From Trinickia acidisoli (GTDB lineage: Bacteria; Pseudomonadota; Gammaproteobacteria; Burkholderiales; Burkholderiaceae): a stretch of 64,000 bases of DNA. How positions within the stretch are numbered: position 1 is the first letter of the stretch; every line of letters starts with the position of its first letter. A model generated the notes under the pieces. It made no database searches. It was not told the DNA's origin and was given only the letters and a program-made list of their open reading frames with translations. This document shows, one piece after another, positions 45,733 to 55,042 of this stretch. The position numbers were made by a program, and so were the translations under genes. The DNA is taken from positions 1,426,001 through 1,490,000 of the forward strand of contig NZ_JAFLRG010000001.1 in NCBI RefSeq assembly GCF_017315725.1, in the 5' to 3' direction.

Positions 45733-46632
45733 TCAAGGCGCCACGGGCGGCACGCGCTTGAGATCGACGCTCGCGATCGCGATGCCTGCCACGACACAGG
45801 CCAGCGCGATGCCGTGGGCGAGCGTCGGGCGCTCGCCGAGAAAGACGATGCCGTAAGTTGCGGCGGCGATCGGCAGCACGGCGCTGAACACACCCGCCAG
45901 CGAGCCGTGCACGTGTCGGATGCCTTTCATCCAGAGCCAGAACGAGAAGATGCTGGCCGACAAGCCATACCACATCATCAGCGCCCAGATGCCGGGCGGC
46001 ACGGCCTCGTAATCGAAGCCGGCCAGCGCCTTGATGCCGAGCGGAAGCATCAGCAGGAAGCCGAACAGATGCGTGTAGGCGCAGATGTCGATGGCGGCGA
46101 GCGTCTGCGTGAGCCGCCTCGACAAAATGACATAGAGCGATTCGCAGCAGACGGCGCCGAGCACCATGAGGTTGCCGGCGAGCGATCCGGCGGCGGGTTG
46201 TGCCGACGACGCTTGGCCTTGCGACAGATTGACGGCGACGATGCCGAGCATGGCCAGCGCGATCGACACGAGCGCGCGGGCGCTCGGCCGCTCGCCGAGC
46301 AATGCCCAGGCGAACAACGCCACGACGGCCGGTATCGTGCTCGTGATGACGCCTGCGGCGACGGCGCTCGTGCGTGCCACGCCGCTCAGCATGAGCAGCG
46401 TAAACCCGAAGGTGCCGAACAGCGCCTGCAGAAAAAGATTGAGCCATTCGCCGCGCTTGACCGCGCGCATCTTCGATGGGCGCAGCAGCGGCCACAGCAC
46501 CGCCAGCGCGATGACGAAGCGCAGCAGCGCGAATACGAGCACGGGAACGAAGGCGACGATCGACTTGCCGATGCCGACGTTGCTGCCGACGAGCAGCATC
46601 GCGGCAATGAGAAACCATGCGTACCGATTCAA
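45733..46632 (-). CDS. DMT-superfamily (EamA) transporter
   Basis: A 299-aa inner-membrane protein with ten predicted helices in two EamA repeats (LLGERPSARAL and FLGERPTLAHG are the paired motifs). Exports or exchanges small metabolites; the substrate cannot be told. TTG at 46632 (LNRYAWFLIAAMLL) is preferred on family architecture; ATG at 46713 adds 27 unlikely residues. Confidence 0.85.
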   Translation of the reverse strand: MNRYAWFLIAAMLLVGSNVGIGKSIVAFVPVLVFALLRFVIALAVLWPLLRPSKMRAVKRGEWLNLFLQALFGTFGFTLLMLSGVARTSAVAAGVITSTIPAVVALFAWALLGERPSARALVSIALAMLGIVAVNLSQGQASSAQPAAGSLAGNLMVLGAVCCESLYVILSRRLTQTLAAIDICAYTHLFGFLLMLPLGIKALAGFDYEAVPPGIWALMMWYGLSASIFSFWLWMKGIRHVHGSLAGVFSAVLPIAAATYGIVFLGERPTLAHGIALACVVAGIAIASVDLKRVPPVAP

Positions 46633-46944
46633 GCTGTAATCCGAAGGGGAAGTTCGGCTAGCATTGTAGGGGGACGCACGCGACCGCGTAAAGCCGGTGC
46701 TGCGGCGCGCCAAGATGCGCGAGAACAGCGATCGAACGATTGACCGAACGGCCGATGGCGCGTGCTGTAAGTACCCGGTAAGTTGTAGGCGTTACTGTGC
46801 AACGAATATCGTGCGAGCACGGCGCGCTCTGCGCTTCGTTGCTGCAACGCGGCATTTCATTTCACGCGTCTTTGCTCGGCATGCGTGTGCGGCCGATGCC
46901 CAGCGCCGGATTCAAGTTTCATCTTGTCCATATGGGAGTAGTCG
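46633..46944. other. Intergenic region before acs
   Basis: About 310 bp between divergent genes. It must hold promoters for the DMT transporter and acs. GGGAG precedes the acs ATG as ribosome site. I see no further motif, RNA gene or reading frame. Confidence 0.45.
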
Positions 46945-48927
<1,983 letters not shown>

Positions 48928-49069
48928 CCTCTGTTCGCTGCCTGGGTACGTCGTGCGCGCGGCTTGCGTCGCACGACGTTCCGCTCGGAACGCCATTTGC
49001 CGCTTCGCATCGAGGCGCGGCGCGGACAATCCCGATTGCCCGTGCCGTGCCTTTTTGATACATAGGCGC

Positions 49070-49429
49070 ATGGCCGCGCCACGTCATTTCGATCCCAATG
49101 CTCAAGCCTCGCTCGAACCGCCTCCGGTTTCGCGTGCGATGACGCTTGCTCATCGCCGCTACTGGCGCTTCAACGTGGCGTTGGTCGGCGTGTTGATGCT
49201 GATCGGGTTTGCGGTCTCGTTCGTCGTGCCGCTCTTTGCGCGGACGCTGTCGAGCGTGCGCTTCGCTGGGTTCAGGCTGCCGTTCTATCTCGGTGCGCAA
49301 GGGGCGATCATCGTCTACCTGTTGCTCATTGCCGTTTATATCGTCGCGATGAATCACGCCGACCGCCGCTTGCAAAAGGCCGCCGCAGACGACGCGGCGA
49401 GCGAAGCTGTCCGGGAGGCGGCGCGATGA
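49070..49429 (+). CDS. DUF4212 small subunit of a solute symporter
   Basis: A 119-aa membrane protein with two transmembrane helices (NVALVGVLMLIGFAVSFVVP and GAIIVYLLLIAVYIVAM) and the HRRYWRFN segment typical of DUF4212. Always found just before a VC_2705-type sodium:solute symporter. The ATG at 49070 was chosen on family length. It overlaps the symporter start by four bases (ATGA). Confidence 0.88.
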   Translation: MAAPRHFDPNAQASLEPPPVSRAMTLAHRRYWRFNVALVGVLMLIGFAVSFVVPLFARTLSSVRFAGFRLPFYLGAQGAIIVYLLLIAVYIVAMNHADRRLQKAAADDAASEAVREAAR

Positions 49430-51444
49430 CGCTGGTCAACCGGCTGGTTCGCGCTTATGTGCTTTATACGCTCGGTTTTTTCTTGTTCATCTATGTGATG
49501 TGGCGGATCGAGCGGGTGACGGGGCCGGGTGTCTGGGTCGGCTATGTTTTCCTGTTCGTTCCGATTGCCGTTTATGCCGTGATCGGCTTGCTGTCGCGCA
49601 CGTCCGATCTCGTCGAGTACTACGTGGCGGGGCGGCGCGTACCGGCCGTCTTCAACGGCATGGCGACGGCGGCCGATTGGTTGTCGGCAGCTTCGTTCAT
49701 CGGGCTGGCCGGGTCGCTCTACGCAACGGGCTATGACGGGCTTGCGTATTTGATGGGTTGGACAGGCGGCTACTGCCTCGTCGTGTTCTTGCTCGCGCCC
49801 TACGTGCGCAAGCTTGCGCGCTACACGATTCCCGATTTTCTCGGCACGCGCTATTCGAGCAACGTCGTGCGTGGCATTGCGGCGATGGCGGCGATACTCT
49901 GTTCGTTCGTCTACCTCGTTGCGCAGATACAGGGGGTGGGGCTCATCGCGACGCGTTTCATCGGCGTCGACTTCGCGATCGGCATTGCATGCGGATTGGC
50001 GGGCATTCTCGTTTGCTCGTTTCTCGGCGGTATGCGAGCGGTCACGTGGACGCAGGTTGCGCAGTACGTGATTCTCATCAGCGCGTTCCTGATACCGGTA
50101 TCGATGATCGCGCACAAGGATGGTCTCGGATGGGTGCCGCAGTTCACGTACGGCCGATTGATGGCGCGCATGGAGAAGCTCGACCGGATCGTGCGCGATT
50201 CGCCGCAGGAGCGCAGCGTGCGGGCGTCGTACCGAGAACGGGCCGCGCGTATCGACGCGCAGATTGCCGCATTGCCGGGCTCGTATCTGGATGCGAAAGC
50301 GCGCTTGATGCGCGAGCTCGACGACTTGCGTCGTCACAACGGGCCGCTGCGGGATATTCATCAACGCGAGACGGCGCTCCAAGCGTTTCCGCGCGATGCA
50401 GCCGCTGCGCGCGTCGTGTGGACGCAGGCGCGCGATGATTTGCTTGCGCGCGCCACCGATCCCGTGCCGATGTACGAACCGTTTTCCGCGTCGAACGACG
50501 ACGAGCGGCGCACACACGAGCGCAACTTTCTGTCGCTGCTGCTGTGCCTATCGCTGGGCACGGCGAGCTTGCCGCACATCTTGTCGCGATACAACACGAC
50601 GACCTCGGTTCGCTCGGCGCGGCGATCGGCTGCCTGGACGCTATTTTTTGTCGCGTTGTTTTACGTCACCGTGCCGGTGCTTGCCGTGCTGATCAAATAC
50701 GAGGTCATGACGCATCTCGTCGGCCGCTCGATGTCCGACTGGCCCGCGTGGGTGACGCAATGGCATCGGGCCGAGCCGGCCTTGATCGGCATCGGGGCGG
50801 GCAACGGCGACGGCATCATTCGCTGGTCGGCGATACGCATGCAGCCCGATATGGTCGTGCTGGCCGCGCCGGAGATCGCGGGGCTGCCGTATGTGATTTC
50901 GGGCTTGGTTGCGGCGGGGGCGTTGGCCGCTGCGTTGTCGACCGCGGACGGGTTGCTGCTGACGATCGCCAATGCGTTGTCGCACGACATCTACTACTAC
51001 ATGGTCGACCCCGAGGCGTCGGCTCAGCGGCGCGTGACGATTTCGAAGATCTTGCTGCTCGGCGTGGCGCTGTTCGCGTCGTACGTGGCGTCGCTCAATA
51101 CGGGGAATATTTTGTTTCTCGTGGGCGCGGCGTTTTCGCTTGCGGCGTCGAGTTTCTTTCCAGTGCTTGTGTTGGGTGTGTTTTGGAAGCGGACGACCAA
51201 ACGCGGTGCCGTGGCGGGGATGGTTGCGGGGCTCGGTGTGTGCGTTTATTACATCGTCTCGACGTATCCGTACTTCGGGCAGTTGACGGGCTTTGCGAGG
51301 CCGCGCTGGTTCGGCATCGAGCCGATCAGCTCGGGGGTGTTCGGGGTGCCGGCGGGGTTCGTGGCGACGATCGTCGTCAGCTTGCTCGATCGCGCGCCCG
51401 ATGCTTATACGAAGGCGCTCGTCGATTACATTCGGCATCCGTGA
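49426..51444 (+). CDS. Sodium:solute symporter (acetate-permease-like)
   Basis: A 672-aa member of the SSS family, VC_2705 subgroup related to ActP, with 13 or so helices and signature GYDGLAYLMGWTGGY. Its operon position after acs suggests acetate or short monocarboxylate uptake. A hydrophilic insert of about 120 residues (243-363, many Arg, Asp and Glu) separates two transmembrane blocks, making it longer than most relatives. The insert may be a regulatory cytoplasmic domain. Confidence 0.88.
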   Translation: MTLVNRLVRAYVLYTLGFFLFIYVMWRIERVTGPGVWVGYVFLFVPIAVYAVIGLLSRTSDLVEYYVAGRRVPAVFNGMATAADWLSAASFIGLAGSLYATGYDGLAYLMGWTGGYCLVVFLLAPYVRKLARYTIPDFLGTRYSSNVVRGIAAMAAILCSFVYLVAQIQGVGLIATRFIGVDFAIGIACGLAGILVCSFLGGMRAVTWTQVAQYVILISAFLIPVSMIAHKDGLGWVPQFTYGRLMARMEKLDRIVRDSPQERSVRASYRERAARIDAQIAALPGSYLDAKARLMRELDDLRRHNGPLRDIHQRETALQAFPRDAAAARVVWTQARDDLLARATDPVPMYEPFSASNDDERRTHERNFLSLLLCLSLGTASLPHILSRYNTTTSVRSARRSAAWTLFFVALFYVTVPVLAVLIKYEVMTHLVGRSMSDWPAWVTQWHRAEPALIGIGAGNGDGIIRWSAIRMQPDMVVLAAPEIAGLPYVISGLVAAGALAAALSTADGLLLTIANALSHDIYYYMVDPEASAQRRVTISKILLLGVALFASYVASLNTGNILFLVGAAFSLAASSFFPVLVLGVFWKRTTKRGAVAGMVAGLGVCVYYIVSTYPYFGQLTGFARPRWFGIEPISSGVFGVPAGFVATIVVSLLDRAPDAYTKALVDYIRHP

Positions 51445-51498
51445 GGCGGGTGACGCCTGGTCGAAGAGAGGGGCTGCCCCACGGCTCGAAGACTCTGC

Positions 51499-51504
51499 TA
51501 TACT
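51499..51504 (+). promoter_or_regulatory. Probable -10 box of tRNA-Ser
   Basis: TATACT lies 11 bases before the mature tRNA 5' end, with a GC-rich discriminator typical of stringently controlled stable RNA promoters. The -35 match is poor. Confidence 0.5.
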
Positions 51505-51515
51505 CCGCGGTTCCC

Positions 51516-51606
51516 GGAGAGATGGATGAGTGGTTTAAGTCGCACGCCTGGAAAGCGTGTATAGGTTAATAACCTATCCGGGGTTCGAATCCCCGTCTCT
51601 CCGCCA
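51516..51606 (+). tRNA. serX: tRNA-Ser (anticodon GGA)
   Basis: A 91-base gene including encoded CCA. Acceptor GGAGAGA pairs with TCTCTCC, the anticodon arm CACGC-CTGGAAA-GCGTG gives GGA (reads UCC and UCU), the long variable arm is typical of class II, and the T-arm reads GGGGTTCGAATCCCC. Its 3' end is a common integration target and the next 2 kb looks acquired. Confidence 0.96.
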
Positions 51607-51944
51607 GTCAAGCTTTCCCACGATATTTCATCGTTTGCCTAAACATCCCCCAAACCATTGTCGTATCGGCGTTTGGGGGCACCGGTCTTGTCGCACCCCG
51701 TTCCTACCCACAAATCGCATCATCGTTTTGGGGTGGGTTTGGGGGTAGGGCGTGGGCTCAAAACAACTGCATCGTCCAACGCGCTGCGCGTCTCGCGCGA
51801 AGTCGATCCCGGGTGTTACGTCGGCGGCGGACTTTGCCTGCAAATCTCTACGAGCGGTTCTCGTTCGCGTGGGCCATCAATCAGGTAATCGTTAGGAAAA
51901 TGAGCAAATCTCAACGCAACGCCTCAGCGTGAGTTAAGCTTTCG
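51607..51944. other. Region downstream of tRNA-Ser
   Basis: About 340 bp with runs of G and repeated CCCCCAAAC / GTTTGGGGG-like words but no credible gene. I found no integrase gene and no second copy of the tRNA 3' end within the window. Possibly the scar of an integrated element. Confidence 0.4.
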
Positions 51945-52328
51945 TCAAGATGTGCTTGATCGACTGCATGCAATGAAAGACGATTTGTTGGTGATTAGCC
52001 ACTTTTTATCTATCTCATGAAGTATGAGATGATCTACGAATGAGTTATTCCCGATGCGAACACGCGCCGTCACCGCGGATAAGTGCCGCGAAATATGATT
52101 GATGTCGACAATTCCCTCGTCTCGCGGGGCGTCGATGGACATTGGGCTGGGGCGTCCATAGATGAGCGATCGATAACTCTCGGCCGTCATCGATTCAAGG
52201 CTGCCATTGTGCAGCCATTGAATCAGGCATTGCGAATGGAAGATGTTATCGAACTTGCGACTTGTTGGATCGTAGGCGAGACTGAAATAGTCATCGATGA
52301 GCGATGCTACTTCTGATGTTTGATTCAT
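51945..52328 (-). CDS. NTF2/SnoaL-like protein (lumazine-binding-like)
   Basis: A 127-aa protein of the SnoaL/NTF2-like fold: an N-terminal helix (VASLIDDYFSLAYDPTSRKFDNIF), HNGSLESMTAESYRSLI, and a curved sheet ending KKWLITNK. Such proteins are small isomerases or binding proteins. The coding sequence is more AT-rich than the genome. Divergent from the LysR gene, probably its target. Precise function unknown. Confidence 0.75.
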   Translation of the reverse strand: MNQTSEVASLIDDYFSLAYDPTSRKFDNIFHSQCLIQWLHNGSLESMTAESYRSLIYGRPSPMSIDAPRDEGIVDINHISRHLSAVTARVRIGNNSFVDHLILHEIDKKWLITNKSSFIACSRSSTS

Positions 52329-52431
52329 TGCCGCTCTTGTTTCATGAAATTTGAATGACTTGCATAGTGATGCCTCATGCCATTTCGCGCCACTGCAAGT
52401 CGGGTATTCCTGCTATGACGGAAACGCATCG

Positions 52432-53379
52432 ATGATGGAAGAGCTTGATGGAGGACTGGTGGGCGGCTTGCTTGCGCTTGCTGCCGTAGCCGACACCCAA
52501 AGCTTTGGGCGTGCCGCTGATCGCCTCGGAAAAACGCAACCGGCCGTAAGCAGGGCCGTTGCTCGTCTTGAAGATCGGCTCGGCGCCCGGCTTGTGAATC
52601 GAACAAGCCGTCATGTCGAGGTCACCGAAGCAGGTCGCGACCTCCTGACGCGAGTGCTGCCGCATCTACAAGGGATCGACGAGGCAACGACCCAGGCTGC
52701 TGAGTACAGTTCCTCAGTTCGCGGAACGCTGCGCGTTGCTTGCGATGCGTTGTTTTCCCGCTTGATTTTGGCGCCGCGGCTCGCAGCATTTCTGTGCGAA
52801 AACCCGTCTCTACAACTCAAGCTGGAAACCAGGAGCCAGCTTCCAGACTTGGTCAGCGAGGGATTCGATCTCGCTGTGCGTTTTGGTATGCCGTCATTGC
52901 CTACGCTAGTTTGCCGACGATTATTCAGCGCTCGCATCCTGACGGTTGCCGCTCCGTCCTACTTGGCACGACGGGGGCGCCCGAAGCACCCGAACGAACT
53001 GATTGAATGCAATCACGAATGTATATTGGCAATTGATCCATCAACAGGAAGGCCGTTTGAGTGGGAGTTTTGGAACGGAGAGCAAAATATTGTCGTCGAC
53101 GTTCAGGGTAATCTGACAGTGACGGATGCAGGAACAAAAATTGGCGCTTGCGTGGCTGGATATGGCATTGCACAAGTAATTGATATTGGGATCGATGAGT
53201 ATTTCGAGAATGGACGGCTTGAGGTTTTATTTCCAGAGTGGCCGGACGAGGTATTCCCCTTGTATGTCTACTACCCCAGCAGAAACCATGTCCCTCAAAA
53301 GGTGCGTGCCTTTATCGATTTCATCGTTGGAACAACGATTTTTGCGCGGGGCGTCAAATCATATTTTCCCGATTCTTAG
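52432..53379 (+). CDS. LysR-family regulator in a low-GC segment
   Basis: A 315-aa regulator: helix-turn-helix (QSFGRAADRLGKTQPAVSRAVARLEDR) and a LysR substrate-binding domain ending VRAFIDFIVG. ATG at 52432 (or 52435) is preferred; a frame open to 52351 would add 27 residues unlike the family. Codon use is less GC-biased than its neighbours, which suggests transfer together with the divergent NTF2-like gene. Confidence 0.88.
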   Translation: MMEELDGGLVGGLLALAAVADTQSFGRAADRLGKTQPAVSRAVARLEDRLGARLVNRTSRHVEVTEAGRDLLTRVLPHLQGIDEATTQAAEYSSSVRGTLRVACDALFSRLILAPRLAAFLCENPSLQLKLETRSQLPDLVSEGFDLAVRFGMPSLPTLVCRRLFSARILTVAAPSYLARRGRPKHPNELIECNHECILAIDPSTGRPFEWEFWNGEQNIVVDVQGNLTVTDAGTKIGACVAGYGIAQVIDIGIDEYFENGRLEVLFPEWPDEVFPLYVYYPSRNHVPQKVRAFIDFIVGTTIFARGVKSYFPDS

Positions 53380-53426
53380 GGTCAAGACGGTACGGGATAA
53401 GAACTGAGCGGTTCGCCGTTCGCCAC

Positions 53427-53843
53427 GTTCAATCGTACGCAACCGGGAGTGTCGACGGAACACAGCAGCAAAACCTTTCAGATGTAGGCGGCCTGGTCGG
53501 CATGAATGACGGCGGTGTCGTCGAGCAATCGTTCGCGAGCGGCAAGCTTACCTACATCAACGACTTCGGCGCGGTGGTAGGTGGCATCGTCGCGCGCGTG
53601 AGCGGTGGAACGGTCGGCTCGGACGTGTACTGGGATGAACAAAGCACCGGTCAAACATTGGGTGGCCCCGGCATTTCCAGCAGCAACGGATTGACTATGG
53701 CGCAAATGTCGAACCCCGCCAGTCTTGCCGGCTGGGACTTCTCGCCGAACGGCGCGTGGGCGATGCGAAGCGGAGCGACGCATCCGGTGTTGCGCTCGCA
53801 ACTCCAACCTTCGGTCGATACGGGCAACGGCGCGGCTTTATAA
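53427..53843 (+). pseudogene. 3' remnant of a large GLUG-repeat adhesin
   Basis: The frame from about 53427 encodes VQSYATGSVDG, VGGLVGMNDGGVVEQSFASGKL and GWDFSPNGAWAM, the GLUG-type repeat and C-terminal end typical of filamentous-haemagglutinin-like adhesins thousands of residues long. Only the last 138 codons remain, without signal peptide or start, directly after the LysR gene. So it is a broken gene. The homologous 5' part is not in the window. Confidence 0.75.
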
Positions 53844-53902
53844 GGCTTCGATGGCGTCATCTCCGTAGCTGTCGACGATGACGTATCCTGACCTGACCGC
53901 TG

Positions 53903-54805
53903 TCAGCGCTTTTCGCTTCTTGTCGTTCCGCATGCCGGCTTAATGTCCAGCAACCCCGCCCAGCGATTGCTCCAATCGCCATCGTGCGACATGCCGGAAA
54001 CAGTCACCGCCCGCGCGCACCGCTCGCCGGTTGCCTCGACGAAGCGCTGTGCGACCAGAGGCGGAACCGTCCGATCGTCGGCGCCACTGAAATGAATTTG
54101 CGGAATCGCTGCGACACGACTCGCAAAATCGATCGGGTTCTCCGACTCCGGCATCGGCGACACGCCATGCAGCTTATTGACGAATTCATCGTCGAGGTTA
54201 CCGGCTACCGTTCGAATCGAAGCGACGTCGGTGCGATGCGCCGCGATCAGCACCGCCACCGCACCGCCGCCTGAGTAGCCGACCAGTTCGACGGGTTGCC
54301 CGGGCGTTTGCGCGGCGAAGTGATTCACTGCTTGGTTCATCGACGCGATTACTTCCGGCGCGAAGCGCTTGGCAGTCCAGTATGGAATACCGCAGCGCGG
54401 ATTCATCGCCATCGGCGTGAACTGGCAGGGCCGGGCGAGGTACACGACGTTGGGCGAGGGGTCTTGCGTGGCGAGCGCGAGGCCGGTGGCGTCGTGCGGT
54501 GTCGGGTCGAGCGAGGGTTCGGTGCGCGATAGCCATGCGAGGCCGTCGCCTTCGATGTAGACGCGAAGCGGCTTGTCGGACTGCGAGACGCGCGAGAAAG
54601 CCGTCAGCACGAAGCGGCCGGTATCGACGGATTCGCGATGCAAATGAGCCGGTTGCGCCAGCGCATCGGCATGCGCATCGGGGTCGAGCGCGGCGCATCC
54701 TGCCAGCGTGCCAGCGAGAAGCAGCACGAGCAATGCGCTCGCCGCTCGGTACGCGCCATATGCTGACAGCAGGCAGCGCTTGCGTGTGTCGGGCGTGTGC
54801 CTCAT
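53903..54805 (-). CDS. Alpha/beta-hydrolase-like lipoprotein
   Basis: A 300-aa exported protein with lipobox LAGC after ALLVLLLAGT, then an alpha/beta-hydrolase domain: VYIEGDGLAW, nucleophile elbow GYSGGG and a late His in GMSHDGDW. Likely an outer-membrane-anchored esterase or lipase. ATG at 54805 is preferred; an in-frame upstream start at 54871 would bury the signal peptide. Confidence 0.82.
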   Translation of the reverse strand: MRHTPDTRKRCLLSAYGAYRAASALLVLLLAGTLAGCAALDPDAHADALAQPAHLHRESVDTGRFVLTAFSRVSQSDKPLRVYIEGDGLAWLSRTEPSLDPTPHDATGLALATQDPSPNVVYLARPCQFTPMAMNPRCGIPYWTAKRFAPEVIASMNQAVNHFAAQTPGQPVELVGYSGGGAVAVLIAAHRTDVASIRTVAGNLDDEFVNKLHGVSPMPESENPIDFASRVAAIPQIHFSGADDRTVPPLVAQRFVEATGERCARAVTVSGMSHDGDWSNRWAGLLDIKPACGTTRSEKR

Positions 54806-54969
54806 CGCGTTTCGAACTGCGTCAATTCGGCTGCCATCCGTTTGATAACGCCGCACATCCTGGCGAAACAAGGCGTTAGAGCGACTAAGGAAATTCGCAA
54901 TTCAAGAGAAAAATCGAGGTGCTCGATCGTAGCACGCGCGCGTTGCATGGCCGGTCTCGAAGACGGGAC

Positions 54970-54999
54970 CGCGTTCCCGACGTGCTCTTCGGGAACGCG
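54970..54999. terminator. Perfect 11-bp hairpin between the autotransporter and the lipoprotein gene
   Basis: CGCGTTCCCGA, loop of eight, TCGGGAACGCG. It lies 43 bases past the autotransporter stop. No T-run on either strand, so it may slow or protect rather than terminate. Confidence 0.5.
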
Positions 55000-55042
55000 A
55001 TCCATGGGGTAGTCGACGCCCGTACCGCTTCACCGCACGGAA

